Below are positions 26,962 through 36,617 of a stretch of 64,000 bases of DNA, piece by piece. Each line of letters opens with the position of its first letter. The stretch's first letter is position 1. The stretch covers positions 1-64,000 of the forward strand of contig DATDDN010000048.1 in assembly GCA_036523795.1 (NCBI GenBank), in the 5' to 3' direction. The notes beneath the pieces are model-generated. The model was not told the origin of the DNA. It ran no database searches and was given only the letters and a program-made list of their open reading frames with translations. Made by a program: the position numbers and the translations under genes. Origin of the DNA: 39-52-133 sp036523795 (lineage in GTDB: Bacteria; Pseudomonadota; Gammaproteobacteria; Burkholderiales; Gallionellaceae).

Positions 26962-27909
26962 CTACTTTCGCTTGCCGCTGACTGCCATGTACCAGAGGCG
27001 TTTTTGTTCCAGCCGCCCACGTGCAACGCTGTCCAGTATCAACCCGCATACCAAGAAAATGGCGGATAAAAGCACCATTCCTGTGACAAGGATGGCTGTC
27101 GGGAACCGGGGGACCAGGCCGGTTTCGAGATAGGTAAGTATCAGCGGCATTACCAACACAACAGCCATGACGGACAGCGCCGTAGCGAGTAACCCGAAAA
27201 ATCGCGCAGGCCTGATTTCCTTGTAGAGGATCAATAACGTAACAAGAATCCGCATGGCGTCCCGCACTGTTCTAAGCTTGCTGACTGAGCCTTCTGCACG
27301 TGAACCGTAGTCGGTTGCGATCTCGGCGACAGGCAGACGAAGTTGGCTGGCATGAACCGACATTTCGGTTTCAATCTCGAATCCGCTGGAAACGGCGGGA
27401 AAACTTTTTACAAATCGACGGGAAAAAACCCGGTATCCGGAAAATATGTCATTGAAGCTGGGGCCGAACAATGTGCGATAGAGCTTGTTGAACAGACGAT
27501 TGCCCGCCCCGTGATATTGCCTGTGGGCGTTTTCATATACATTCTTGCGGGTGCCCACAACCATGTCCAGATGCTCATCCAGCAGCCGCCTGACCATTTC
27601 AGGACTCTTTGACGCATCATAGGTCCCGTCCCCATCTGCCATCACGTAGACATCGGCCTCTACGTCCGAAAACATGCGCCTTACGACGTTGCCCTTGCCT
27701 GGCCAGCGCTCGGTTCGAACAACGGCGCCTGCCCGTCGCGCTTCCTCAACCGTGTTGTCGGTAGAGTTGTTGTCGTACACATAGATGGTTGCATCTGGCA
27801 ATGAATCGCAGAAGTTCTTTACCACTTGCCTTATCGACAGGCCTTCGTTGTAGCACGGCAAGAGCACGGCAATGCGGTTCGGGTATGAATTGTCTTGGGT
27901 GTTATTCAT
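26962..27909 (-). CDS. Glycosyltransferase family 2, polyprenol-phosphate type
   Basis: The 315-residue protein has a GT-A domain (RIAVLLPCYNEGLSIRQVVKNF, VYDNNSTDNT, and the metal-binding VMADGDGTYDAS) and, after residue about 230, two C-terminal membrane helices. This resembles DPM1/GtrB-like enzymes that load a sugar onto polyprenyl phosphate. The gene overlaps its upstream neighbour by 8 bp and is 6 bp from gtrA. A likely pathway is sugar loading here, flipping by GtrA, and transfer by the GT-C enzyme. Confidence 0.88.
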   Translation of the reverse strand: MNNTQDNSYPNRIAVLLPCYNEGLSIRQVVKNFCDSLPDATIYVYDNNSTDNTVEEARRAGAVVRTERWPGKGNVVRRMFSDVEADVYVMADGDGTYDASKSPEMVRRLLDEHLDMVVGTRKNVYENAHRQYHGAGNRLFNKLYRTLFGPSFNDIFSGYRVFSRRFVKSFPAVSSGFEIETEMSVHASQLRLPVAEIATDYGSRAEGSVSKLRTVRDAMRILVTLLILYKEIRPARFFGLLATALSVMAVVLVMPLILTYLETGLVPRFPTAILVTGMVLLSAIFLVCGLILDSVARGRLEQKRLWYMAVSGKRK

Positions 27910-29173
27910 GGTGGGCGTGGGATTGGCGGCGCTCGATAAGTGCGGATGCTGTACCTGCAGCCAGAATAATCAGGAAGGGCTCCAGCGGCAACCTGTAACG
28001 CAATGAGGCAATGGTTAGCGTGTGTAATAGCGTAAAGTAGGCAATCAAGAGATATATCGGCAGCAATGCACGCCAATATTGCCTGTTCAGCGCCAGTCCC
28101 AGCAATGACAATACCAGTACCGGACCGAATGACAAGGCGGCGATGGCGGCGCGGCCGCCTGAATTGTAGCCCTCGGCATTGGGCGTCACGCTCCAGTAGC
28201 GTTTGAATTTGCACCAGGCCAGTTCAAGGAAGCGGCGAGGATGGTGTGTGACAAAATCTCGCGCGGCCTTGGCATAGGCAGCTTGCTGGTCCAGCTCATT
28301 GGGAAGAGCGTTGATCCTGTCCACCACATTAATTTCTGAATCATGGCTCCAGTCGTTGCCGCCGCTGCGATTGGCAGCATTGTTGCCAAGATAGAAATTT
28401 GCTGCCGATGAAGTTGTGAAAGGTACGAATTCCTCAAACACTAGATAGTTGCGTACCCACCATGGGGCCAGGACCGCGCTGTAGACCGCAACGCCCACCA
28501 CCAGGATAGCCAGCGATCTGGCTCTTCCATGGCCCCCGCTCCAGGCAACGATCGCCAGCAACAGCGGGGGCAGTAGCGCCAGGCTGGCTTTTGCATACGT
28601 GGCCAAGCCTGCCAATATCATGACTGCGATCAGCCACCAATCAACTCTGCAGCCTTTCTCGCGCCACGTATATAACGCTGCAAATGTCGCCAGCAGCAGC
28701 GTATTGAAGATCGTTTCACTTAGAGCTAAAGCTTGATAGAAGATCAGGAAAGGGTAGAGCGGTGTTATCGCTGCAGCGAGGAAGGCAGCTCTGTCGCCCG
28801 TGAAGATCTTTCTTGTCATTTGCCAAACCAGCCACGACTGGACCAGCAACAAGAATGATTGGGCTACGCGAATTGCCTGGATGAGCGCGGCCTCGCCCCC
28901 ACCAACTGCTTGGTGCAACAGAGCAAAACACATTGAGGGCAATGGCATTTCCCACGCGTATCCACCGTTGGACATGAAATTGCCATTGCTCAGCCAATTG
29001 GCCGCACTTGCCAGGAAGCGCTTTTCGTCCGGAAAAAGCGTTGTAGCGGGAAAATAATATAAATCCACCCACCAGCATGCCAGCAGACTGACGACCCAAA
29101 CCAGGCAAAGTTGAACCCTGACCGTTTTTTTTAACCACATTGTGTCCACCGCTTGGTTGCTGGAGTGAATCAT
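27902..29173 (-). CDS. GT-C fold glycosyltransferase (PMT/ArnT-like)
   Basis: The 423-residue integral membrane protein has about ten helices. A periplasmic loop after helix 1 contains FPDEKRFLA, the acidic motif expected in GT-C enzymes that use polyprenyl-phosphate sugars. Other patterns are LFWYQAL-like helices and a C-terminal SLRYRLPLEPFLIILAAG segment common in GT39/GT83 proteins. The acceptor (lipid A, glycan or protein) is unknown. ATG 29140 with GGTGG upstream is an alternative start. It is the first gene of the GT-C, GT2, gtrA set. Confidence 0.8.
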   Translation of the reverse strand: MIHSSNQAVDTMWLKKTVRVQLCLVWVVSLLACWWVDLYYFPATTLFPDEKRFLASAANWLSNGNFMSNGGYAWEMPLPSMCFALLHQAVGGGEAALIQAIRVAQSFLLLVQSWLVWQMTRKIFTGDRAAFLAAAITPLYPFLIFYQALALSETIFNTLLLATFAALYTWREKGCRVDWWLIAVMILAGLATYAKASLALLPPLLLAIVAWSGGHGRARSLAILVVGVAVYSAVLAPWWVRNYLVFEEFVPFTTSSAANFYLGNNAANRSGGNDWSHDSEINVVDRINALPNELDQQAAYAKAARDFVTHHPRRFLELAWCKFKRYWSVTPNAEGYNSGGRAAIAALSFGPVLVLSLLGLALNRQYWRALLPIYLLIAYFTLLHTLTIASLRYRLPLEPFLIILAAGTASALIERRQSHAHHE

Positions 29174-29230
29174 TTGTTCGCCAGGGCATCAGGCGCCACG
29201 GCGCAGTTGCAGCCTTTCAATGTTGTCGAG

Positions 29231-29998
29231 TTATTCAGCGTAATCTACCAGCAACGGTGCGTGATCTGAAAAACGCTGTTCCTTGTAGATGCCCGTTGCC
29301 ATTGCCTTGGCAGCGATGCCCGGGGTGGCAATCTGGTAGTCGATGCGCCAACCCACATCCTTGGCCCATGCCTGGCCGCGATTCGACCACCAGGTGTAGG
29401 CTTCCAGTTCCGGGTGCAGTTTGCGGAACACGTCCACGAAGCCGACTTCATCGAACAGCGCCGTAAGCCAGGCGCGCTCTTCCGGCAGGAAGCCAGAGTT
29501 TTTCTTGTTGCCGCGCCAGTTCTTCAGATCCTTTTCGGTATGGGCGATGTTCCAGTCGCCGCACAGCAGCACCTCGCGGCCGCTGGCTTTCAAATCGCGC
29601 AGGTGCGGCATGAAGGCCTCCATGAACTTGAATTTGACGGCCTGGCGCTCTTCGCCGCTCGAGCCGGAAGGCAGATAAAGCGAGACCACGCTGAGATTGC
29701 CGTATTGCGCCTCAAGGTAACGTCCCTCGCTGTCGAACTCGGGCTTGCCCAGGCCTTCAATGACGGCATCCGGCTTGCGCCTGCTGTAGATGCCCACGCC
29801 GCTATAACCTTTCTTCTCGGCATAGTGGAAATAGCCATGAAAACCCGCGGGCGCCAGCATGTCCGCCGTCATGTCGCCCGCTTGCGCCTTGAGCTCCTGC
29901 AGGCAGACGATATCAGCTCCCTGCTGCGCCAGCCAGGGCAGCAGGCCCTTGTTGAAGGCAGAACGGATACCGTTCAGGTTGATGCTGATCACGCGCAC
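29231..29998 (-). CDS. xth: Exodeoxyribonuclease III
   Basis: The 255-residue enzyme has the EEP fold of ExoIII: VRVISINLNGIRSAF at the N-terminus, IVCLQELKAQ (metal-binding Glu), LLCGDWNIAH (catalytic Asp/Asn) and FSDHAPLLVDY (His). It repairs abasic and oxidised 3' ends, relevant for an iron-handling organism. The GTG start at 29998 is chosen because GGAGAAC precedes it; the longer open frame upstream overlaps pyrE. It is divergent from pyrE with a 66-bp gap. Confidence 0.93.
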   Translation of the reverse strand: MRVISINLNGIRSAFNKGLLPWLAQQGADIVCLQELKAQAGDMTADMLAPAGFHGYFHYAEKKGYSGVGIYSRRKPDAVIEGLGKPEFDSEGRYLEAQYGNLSVVSLYLPSGSSGEERQAVKFKFMEAFMPHLRDLKASGREVLLCGDWNIAHTEKDLKNWRGNKKNSGFLPEERAWLTALFDEVGFVDVFRKLHPELEAYTWWSNRGQAWAKDVGWRIDYQIATPGIAAKAMATGIYKEQRFSDHAPLLVDYAE

Positions 29999-30064
29999 AA
30001 ATGTTCTCCACGGACAAAGGGGGCCATTATAATGGTGGCATGATTGTTTCATGGGCCATTCACC

Positions 30065-30712
30065 ATGCAGGCTTACCGTCAGGATTTCATCCGCTTTGCC
30101 ATCCAGCAGAATGTGCTGCGCTTTGGCGAATTCAAGACCAAAGCGGGGCGCCTGTCCCCGTATTTTTTCAATTCCGGCCTGTTCCAGGACGGGGCTGCGC
30201 TGCATGAGCTGTGCCAGTTCTATGCGCAGGCTATCCTGGCGTCAGATGTGCCCTTCGACATGCTGTTTGGCCCGGCCTACAAGGGCATTCCGCTGGCCGC
30301 CGGCACCGCCATCGCACTGGCAGAGCAGGGGCGCAACGTGCCCTACTGCTTCAACCGCAAGGAAGCCAAGGATCACGGCGAAGGCGGAAATACGGTTGGC
30401 GCGAAACTGCAGGGCAGGGTGCTGATCATCGACGACGTCATTTCCGCCGGCACCTCGGTGCGCGAGTCGATTGAAATCATACGTTCGGCTGGCGCCACAC
30501 CGTGTGCCGTAGTCATCGCGCTGGACCGCATGGAGCGCGGGCAGGGTGAACTGTCTGCCGCGCAGGAGGTCGAACGCATCCATGGCATCCCGGTCATTTC
30601 CATCGCAGCGCTGGATGATCTGCTGGGTTTTCTGAAAGGGCATGCAGAGTTGCAGCAATATCTGCCTGCAGTACAGGCTTATCGTGAACAATATGGAGTG
30701 AATCATGGTTAA
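30065..30712 (+). CDS. pyrE: Orotate phosphoribosyltransferase
   Basis: The 215-residue enzyme converts orotate and PRPP to OMP in pyrimidine synthesis. The PRPP-binding motif is VLIIDDVISAGTS; FGPAYKGIPLA and FNRKEAKDHGEGG are the catalytic loops. The ATG at 30065 (MQAYRQDFIRFA) is preferred over one seven codons upstream by comparison with the usual length. It overlaps the next gene by 8 bp. Confidence 0.95.
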   Translation: MQAYRQDFIRFAIQQNVLRFGEFKTKAGRLSPYFFNSGLFQDGAALHELCQFYAQAILASDVPFDMLFGPAYKGIPLAAGTAIALAEQGRNVPYCFNRKEAKDHGEGGNTVGAKLQGRVLIIDDVISAGTSVRESIEIIRSAGATPCAVVIALDRMERGQGELSAAQEVERIHGIPVISIAALDDLLGFLKGHAELQQYLPAVQAYREQYGVNHG

Positions 30713-31328
30713 ACAGGGAATGATGGGTGCGGCACTGCTGGGTGCACTGGTGCTGGCGCCGGCGGTTGAAGCCAAACTGTTCAAATGGGTCGACAAGGAA
30801 GGCGTAACGCACTATGGCGAAACCATCCCTCCGGAATATGCCGACCGCGAAAGCCAGACGCTGAGCTCCAAGGGACAACTCAAACAGCGCAGCGAGAAAA
30901 TCGACCCCGCAGAGCAGCGCAGCAAGCAGGAAGCCGAGGAAAAGAAAAAAGCCGAGCAAGCCGCATTGGCTGAACAAAAACGGCGAGACAGTGCGCTGCT
31001 CAACACCTACAGCAACGAGAAGGAGATTGATCTGGCGCGCGACCGCAGCATGCAGTTGCTGGATGCACGCGTGAACAGCTTTAGCACCATGCTCAAGTCC
31101 GCGCAGGAAACGGTGGATGCCAACCAGAAGGAAATGAAGGCGGCAACCCAGGGTGGCAAGAAGGCCCCGCAGTCCCTGGTGGACGATCTCGCCAATAGCG
31201 AGGCGCGCCTGGAGCGCTTGAAGAAGGACCTGGCGCAAAGCCAGCAGGAAGTTGCCAATGCGAAGGCACGCTTCGATGCCGACAAGGCACGCTACATTGA
31301 GCTGAAGGGCCCCAGCACCAAGAAGTAG
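30705..31328 (+). CDS. DUF4124-domain exported protein
   Basis: The 207-residue protein has a signal peptide (cleavage after VEA) and a short N-terminal DUF4124 domain (KLFKWVDKEGVTHYGETIPPEY), a widespread periplasmic domain of unknown role. The rest is a long charged helix with coiled-coil periodicity (residues about 75-200). The start lies inside the end of pyrE, so translation is probably coupled. A bidirectional terminator follows. Confidence 0.82.
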   Translation: MVKQGMMGAALLGALVLAPAVEAKLFKWVDKEGVTHYGETIPPEYADRESQTLSSKGQLKQRSEKIDPAEQRSKQEAEEKKKAEQAALAEQKRRDSALLNTYSNEKEIDLARDRSMQLLDARVNSFSTMLKSAQETVDANQKEMKAATQGGKKAPQSLVDDLANSEARLERLKKDLAQSQQEVANAKARFDADKARYIELKGPSTKK

Positions 31329-31336
31329 GTGGTTGA

Positions 31337-31388
31337 TGCAAAACAGCCTTCCAGGCCGGCGTGACGCCAACTGGAAGGCTGTTTTGCA
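31337..31388. terminator. Bidirectional terminator between pyrE operon and purC
   Basis: TGCAAAACAGCCTTCCAG (31337-31354) is perfectly complementary to 31371-31388, an 18-bp stem with a further partial hairpin in the loop. A and T runs on both flanks allow it to end transcription from either side. Confidence 0.88.
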
Positions 31389-31427
31389 TTCAGGCACCTG
31401 GTGCGTAGCCGGGCGTAATCGTGACCC

Positions 31428-32312
31428 TCAGTTACCGGTTAAACGTCGCAAGGCTTCGCGATATTTGTCGGTGGTCTTCTGCAGCACATCGGCCGGCACG
31501 CGCGGAGCGGGTGCTTTCTTGTTCCAGCCGGAGGCTTCCAGCCAGTCGCGCACGAACTGCTTGTCGTAACTGGGCGGGTTGCTGCCCACCTTGTACTGAT
31601 CGGCTGGCCAGAAACGCGATGAGTCGGGCGTCAGTGCCTCGTCGATCAGGTACAGCTTGCCGCTCGCATCCACACCGAATTCAAACTTGGTATCTGCAAT
31701 GATGATGCCCCGGGTGGCCGCGTAATCCGCTGCCTCGGTGTACAACGCCAAGGTGGCCTTTTTTACCTCTTCGGCACGTGCGTCGCCCAGCAGCTTCCTG
31801 GCCTCTTCGAAGGAGATATTTTCGTCGTGTTCACCCACAGCGGCTTTGGTGGAGGGAGTAAACAGCGGCTGCGCCAGTTTCTGCGCCTCCTGCAGGCCGG
31901 GGGGCAGCTGGATGCCGCAGACCGCACCGGTTTTCTGGTAGTCCTTCCAGCCTGAGCCGACCAGATAGCCGCGTACGATGGCCTCAATGGGCAGAGGCTT
32001 GAGGCGTTTCACCACGAAGGAACGGCCCTTCACCTGCGCACGGTCTTCGTCGGTCTTTACCACGTCTTCCGGCGCAATGCCGGAGAGGTGGTTGGGAATG
32101 ATGTGGCCCAGCTTGCTGAACCAGAAGTTGGACATGGCCGTCAGCACTTCTCCCTTGCCCGGAACGGGGTCATCCAGGATAACGTCGAAGGCGGACAGTC
32201 GGTCCGTCTGCACAATCAGCATGTGCTCGGCATCCACCTCATAGAGGTCGCGCACTTTGCCACGGTGCATGAATTTGAGACTGGTGAGTTTGGATTCGTG
32301 CAATGCGCTCAT
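31428..32312 (-). CDS. purC: SAICAR synthetase
   Basis: The 294-residue enzyme joins CAIR and aspartate in purine synthesis. Diagnostic segments are HRGKVRDLYEV, TDRLSAFDVIL, EAIVRGYLVGSGW, and IADTKFEFGVD with LIDEALTPDSSRFWP. ATG 32312 (MSALHESKL) is chosen over one ten codons upstream. It lies downstream of fbp on the same strand with a 60-bp gap, and it ends at the bidirectional terminator. Confidence 0.95.
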   Translation of the reverse strand: MSALHESKLTSLKFMHRGKVRDLYEVDAEHMLIVQTDRLSAFDVILDDPVPGKGEVLTAMSNFWFSKLGHIIPNHLSGIAPEDVVKTDEDRAQVKGRSFVVKRLKPLPIEAIVRGYLVGSGWKDYQKTGAVCGIQLPPGLQEAQKLAQPLFTPSTKAAVGEHDENISFEEARKLLGDARAEEVKKATLALYTEAADYAATRGIIIADTKFEFGVDASGKLYLIDEALTPDSSRFWPADQYKVGSNPPSYDKQFVRDWLEASGWNKKAPAPRVPADVLQKTTDKYREALRRLTGN

Positions 32313-32372
32313 GTGTGTTTCTCGCTGTGACATTCGCGGCATGTGCCTGTGCCAGGCACACGCCCCGTGGAA

Positions 32373-33374
32373 TTACGCGCCCTTGTGGTAGCTGACGACG
32401 CGCTCGACTTCGTTCTTGGAACCGAGGATCACTGGCACGCGTTGGTGCAGGCCGGAAGGTTGCAGTTCCATGATGCGCTCGCGGCCGGTCGAACTGGCGC
32501 CACCTGCCTGCTCGACGATGAAGGACATCGGATTGGCTTCGTACAACAAGCGCAGCTTGCCGGCCTTGCCGACTTCCTTGGTGTCGAACGGATACATGAA
32601 GATGCCGCCGCGGGTCAGGATACGGTGCACTTCGGCCACCATGGAGGCAACCCAGCGCATGTTGAAGTTCTTCTCGCGGCCGCCGTCCTTGCCCTTCATG
32701 CACTCGTCGATATAGCGCTTGACCGGAGCTTCCCAGTAACGCTGGTTGGACATGTTGATGGCGAATTCCTGGGTGTCTGCGGGAATCGTCATGTTGGGGT
32801 GGGTCAGCATGAATTCGCCGATGTCGCGATCCAGAGTGAAGCCATTCACGCCGTGACCGGTGGTGATCACCAGCATGGTGGCGGGGCCGTACAGGGCATA
32901 GCCGGCGCAAACCTGCTTGGTGCCAGGCTGCAGGAAGTCGACCGCGGTCGGGTTGGCCACGCCTTCAGGCGCGCGCAGGATCGAGAAGATGGTGCCGACG
33001 GAGATGTTCACGTCGATGTTGGAAGAGCCATCCAGCGGGTCAAAAGTGAGCAGGTACTTGCCCTTGGGGAATTGCGCGGGGATCGGGTAGATGTCGTCCA
33101 TCTCTTCCGATGCCATGCCGGCCAGGTGGCCAGCCCACTCGTTGGACTTGATGAAGATCTCGTTGGTGATCACGTCCAGCTTCTTCTGGGTTTCGCCTTG
33201 CACGTTCTCACTGCCTGCGCTGCCCAGCACGCCGATCAGCGCGCCCTTGTTGACCGCGTGCGCGATCTGTTTGCACGCCACCTCGATGTCGCTCAGCAGG
33301 CCGGAGAAATCACCACTGGCGCCGGGTACACGGCGTTGTTCTTCGATAATGAACTGCACCAAACTCTTGCTCAT
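32373..33374 (-). CDS. fbp: Fructose-1,6-bisphosphatase, class I
   Basis: The 333-residue enzyme removes the 1-phosphate of FBP and is needed in the regenerative phase of the Calvin cycle and in gluconeogenesis. The metal and substrate motif FDPLDGSSNIDVN is intact, and GGIFMYP with the C-terminal VEQAGGASSTGRERI are typical of class I. It lies 81 bp downstream of cbbO on the same strand, so it may be part of the cbbM-Q-O transcript or use its own promoter in the AT-rich spacer. Confidence 0.95.
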   Translation of the reverse strand: MSKSLVQFIIEEQRRVPGASGDFSGLLSDIEVACKQIAHAVNKGALIGVLGSAGSENVQGETQKKLDVITNEIFIKSNEWAGHLAGMASEEMDDIYPIPAQFPKGKYLLTFDPLDGSSNIDVNISVGTIFSILRAPEGVANPTAVDFLQPGTKQVCAGYALYGPATMLVITTGHGVNGFTLDRDIGEFMLTHPNMTIPADTQEFAINMSNQRYWEAPVKRYIDECMKGKDGGREKNFNMRWVASMVAEVHRILTRGGIFMYPFDTKEVGKAGKLRLLYEANPMSFIVEQAGGASSTGRERIMELQPSGLHQRVPVILGSKNEVERVVSYHKGA

Positions 33375-33455
33375 CTTGCTATTTCCTTTAATTAAAATTT
33401 TGCAAAGCCGTTAATTTTACCTGTTTTTGCGTTCGCTCTCCACGTCCTGTGACCC

Positions 33456-35750
33456 TTACTTCACCAGGGACATGAACAATTGCGGCAAACGCTCCGGCAA
33501 ACGGGCGATATTGTCGATGACGGTGTACTTGCTGCCGAAGATGTCGGCCACGTATTCATCCGCCTTGGGGTCGAGGTTGATGCAGTAGGTGTAGATGCCT
33601 TCCTGATCCATCTCGCGCACCGCCATGCGCGCATCTTCGATCAGCAGGCGTGCGTCGCTGACGTCGATATCCGCGGGCTCGCCATCGGTCAGCACCAGCA
33701 GCAGCTTCTTGTCGGCCTTCTGGTGCGACAGGTAATGGCCGGCATGACGGATGGCCGCACCCATGCGCGTGGAGAAATCCGCCTCCATGCTGGCCAGCCT
33801 GGCCTTGACCTCGTCGCCCCAGTGTTCCTTGTAGCCCTTGAAGTGCCAGAAGCGCACGTTGTGACGTGTATCCGAGTGGAAGCCGCCGATCGCCAGCGGG
33901 TCGTTCATCTGCTCAACCGCCCACGCCAGCAGCGACACGGCCTCCTGGCTGATTTCCAGCTTGGTCTGGTTGCAGCCTTCCGGCACGTCGCCCAGCGACG
34001 CGGACAGGTCGAGCAGCAGCGACACGGCCACGCTGCGGCCGTCGTGGCGATGGCTCATATTGATGCGCAGGTCTGGCTGGCTGCCACTCTTCAGATCGAT
34101 CAGCGAACGCAGGGCGATATCGAGGTCGAGCTCGGCGCCTTCTTCCTGATAGCGAATGCGCACCTTGTTCTGCGGCTTGAGCATGTCGATGATCTTCTGC
34201 AGGCGCTTGGCCAGCGCCTTGTGCTTGGACAGCAGCTGATCGATCCTGGTGGCGTTGCCCTTGGGCTGCAGATGTTCGTATACGCTGACCCAGTCCGGAC
34301 GATAATGCTCCACGCCGTAGTCCCATTCCGGATACAGGCGCGGCGGCACCCTGAATTCATCTTCCTTCTCCTCGGGCGTGCGTTTGCGCTCCTCGAATAC
34401 CTCTTCGTCACCTTCTTCGATGAATTTCCACATCAGCCGGTTGTCGTCGCGGTAGTCGACCACGGTATCGTCGAAGTGGATGGTGCCGGCCGAGTCACTG
34501 GCTTCCTTGGTTTCGGCAATAAAGCGCACCCCAAGCAGCTGGATGTCTGCGGTGGTGGTATTGCCGCGTGCCATCAGCTCGTTGAACAAGGCAACGTACT
34601 TGAGGATGACCGTGTGCTGATATCCATGTTTCGGGTCGAGCAAGGCTCGTGACAGCATGGTCAGGCGATGTCGGATGTAGGAGACACCGTCCTTCTTCTC
34701 GAGGTCTTCCTGCGGCGCGGGGTGCAGCTTGCACCACAGCGAACGCAAGCCCGGATACTGCTGCATGGCCAGGTACTCCACGCGCGAGTCTTCGAAGATC
34801 TCCACCGACATGCGCTGGAAGGGGCTGAGGTTGTCGGCCACCAGGCTGCTGGACCAGCGGCGATGCGCACTGATGTGTGCCAGCAGTGCGCGGTAGCGGT
34901 CTATGCCCTTGACAACGATGCCGCCCATTTGTGCCGCCTTTGCCTGGCCCGCACACGGTGGCGCCGGGAGTGTCAGGTCGTCGTAGACATCCGGCAGGTG
35001 GATGCCCTGCTTGTTCAGGTATGGAACCGGTTTTCTCAGTTCGTCAAACGCGAGCGAATAGGGCAGCAGATTCACGTCGCCCTGCCACAGGGCGCGCAGA
35101 TACATATCGAGTTTGCGTTCATGCTCTACAAACAGCGTGCCGTGGCGCTCGCGCTGCATGATGGCGCGGCTGTCTGCCGATTTGAGCTGGAAATATTCCT
35201 GCTGTCGGTCTGGATCATTGGGGTAGGCGAGGATGCCGTAATCCACCCAGTTTTTAATTCCCGCCAGCGACAACTGACCGAACAGGTGCGCCATGCTGTC
35301 CAGAAAATCCGGCAGGCAGGGGCTGGTGTACATGCTGTCGATGCCGTGCACCTTGGGGCTGGTGCGCACGGCAGTGTCCACCACCAATTGCAGGTAGTCG
35401 GTGAACAGCTCGCGGCTTTCCAGGGCGCGCGCCGCGGACGAAAGCGTCTGCAGGAAGTTGGGGACCGCTTTGCTGTTGGGAGACTTGGCCAGGGTGCGCG
35501 TAAAGGCGACCACTTCCTCTATCACTCCTTGGCCCAATTGCCCGGCCACCTGCGGCATTTCTTCCAGATACACCAGCACCGGCTCTTCGCCACGTCCGGT
35601 GCGATTGATGGCATTCGCCCCCTCGATGTAGGCACGTATGCCTTCCTCGCTCAGATGCTTGCGAGCGTCGGCAATGCAATCGTCAAATACGCTCTGCACG
35701 CGCTTGAAATTGCATTGCAGCATCTGGCGCTCTTCTGTCGTGGCTGTCAT
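33456..35750 (-). CDS. cbbO: RuBisCO activation protein CbbO (VWA domain)
   Basis: The 764-residue protein has a CbbO-specific N-terminal helical region and a C-terminal von Willebrand A domain with the MIDAS motif DLSAS near residue 580 (LLLDLSASLGD) and ELLVLTDGEP-like LLLVLTDGEPADID. CbbO works as an adaptor: with the CbbQ hexamer it removes inhibitory sugar phosphates from RuBisCO. The gene directly follows cbbQ (26-bp gap). A NorD-type relative is the main alternative, but the neighbours make CbbO the better call. Confidence 0.93.
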   Translation of the reverse strand: MTATTEERQMLQCNFKRVQSVFDDCIADARKHLSEEGIRAYIEGANAINRTGRGEEPVLVYLEEMPQVAGQLGQGVIEEVVAFTRTLAKSPNSKAVPNFLQTLSSAARALESRELFTDYLQLVVDTAVRTSPKVHGIDSMYTSPCLPDFLDSMAHLFGQLSLAGIKNWVDYGILAYPNDPDRQQEYFQLKSADSRAIMQRERHGTLFVEHERKLDMYLRALWQGDVNLLPYSLAFDELRKPVPYLNKQGIHLPDVYDDLTLPAPPCAGQAKAAQMGGIVVKGIDRYRALLAHISAHRRWSSSLVADNLSPFQRMSVEIFEDSRVEYLAMQQYPGLRSLWCKLHPAPQEDLEKKDGVSYIRHRLTMLSRALLDPKHGYQHTVILKYVALFNELMARGNTTTADIQLLGVRFIAETKEASDSAGTIHFDDTVVDYRDDNRLMWKFIEEGDEEVFEERKRTPEEKEDEFRVPPRLYPEWDYGVEHYRPDWVSVYEHLQPKGNATRIDQLLSKHKALAKRLQKIIDMLKPQNKVRIRYQEEGAELDLDIALRSLIDLKSGSQPDLRINMSHRHDGRSVAVSLLLDLSASLGDVPEGCNQTKLEISQEAVSLLAWAVEQMNDPLAIGGFHSDTRHNVRFWHFKGYKEHWGDEVKARLASMEADFSTRMGAAIRHAGHYLSHQKADKKLLLVLTDGEPADIDVSDARLLIEDARMAVREMDQEGIYTYCINLDPKADEYVADIFGSKYTVIDNIARLPERLPQLFMSLVK

Positions 35751-35776
35751 CTCGCCTCCGCTTTGATCTCGGTATG

Positions 35777-36592
35777 TCAGTCGGCAAACACGTTGTCGAT
35801 GGCGTTATCCAGCGTGTCGCGGATGTCGGCGTCATCGGTGATGGGGCGTACCAGCGCCATGCGGCAGGCGTCTCGCGCCGGGATGCCTTCCTTCATCAGG
35901 GTGGCAGCGTATACCAGCAGGCGCGTGGAAATGCCCTCATCCAGGCCGTGGCCCTTGAGCTTGCGCGCCGCTTCGCCGATCTTGACCAGCTTGGCCGCCA
36001 CGTCCTCGCCGATGCCGGTTTCCCTGGCCACGATGCCGGTTTCCACGCTGGCCTTGGCGTAATCGAATTCCATGCCGGCAAAGCGTTGTTTGGTGGATTG
36101 CTTCAGATCCTTCATCAGGTTCTGGTAGCCGGGGTTGTAGGAGATGACCAGCTGGAAATCCTTGTGTGCTTCCACCAGCTCGCCTTTCTTGTCCAACGGC
36201 AGCGTGCGACGATGGTCGGTGAGCGGGTGGATCACCACGGTGGTGTCCTGGCGCGCCTCGACGATTTCATCCAGATAACAGATGGCACCATGGCGTGCTG
36301 CCTGCGTCAACGGGCCATCGACCCAGCGCGTGCCGTTGGCGTCCAGCAGGTAGCGCCCCACCAGGTCGGAGGCGGTCATGTCTTCGTTGCAGGCCACGGT
36401 GACCAGCGGCTTGTTCAGCTTCCATGCCATGTATTCGACGAAGCGCGATTTGCCGCAGCCAGTAGGGCCCTTGAGCATCACGGGCAGGCGCGCCTTGTAG
36501 GCCGCCTCATACAGCGCAACCTCGTTGCTCTGTGGCTGATAGAACGGCTCTTTGCTGATCTGGTATTGCTTGATATCAAACTGAGTAGTCAT
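35777..36592 (-). CDS. cbbQ: RuBisCO activase AAA+ subunit CbbQ
   Basis: The 271-residue MoxR-type AAA+ ATPase has Walker A GPTGCGKSRF near residue 40, Walker B ICYLDEIVEA, and the C-terminal CbbQ region. The hexamer with one CbbO reactivates RuBisCO. It follows cbbM on the same strand, but a strong terminator lies in the spacer, so cbbQO expression is probably a fraction of cbbM. NirQ/NorQ is related; position next to cbbM decides the name. Confidence 0.94.
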   Translation of the reverse strand: MTTQFDIKQYQISKEPFYQPQSNEVALYEAAYKARLPVMLKGPTGCGKSRFVEYMAWKLNKPLVTVACNEDMTASDLVGRYLLDANGTRWVDGPLTQAARHGAICYLDEIVEARQDTTVVIHPLTDHRRTLPLDKKGELVEAHKDFQLVISYNPGYQNLMKDLKQSTKQRFAGMEFDYAKASVETGIVARETGIGEDVAAKLVKIGEAARKLKGHGLDEGISTRLLVYAATLMKEGIPARDACRMALVRPITDDADIRDTLDNAIDNVFAD

Positions 36593-36617
36593 AGCTTTTC
36601 CTCACGGGTTTGAACAG

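Noticed and set aside
31428..33374. purC-fbp as one functional module of carbon fixation.
   Set aside because: purC belongs to purine synthesis; adjacency on one strand alone does not show a shared function.
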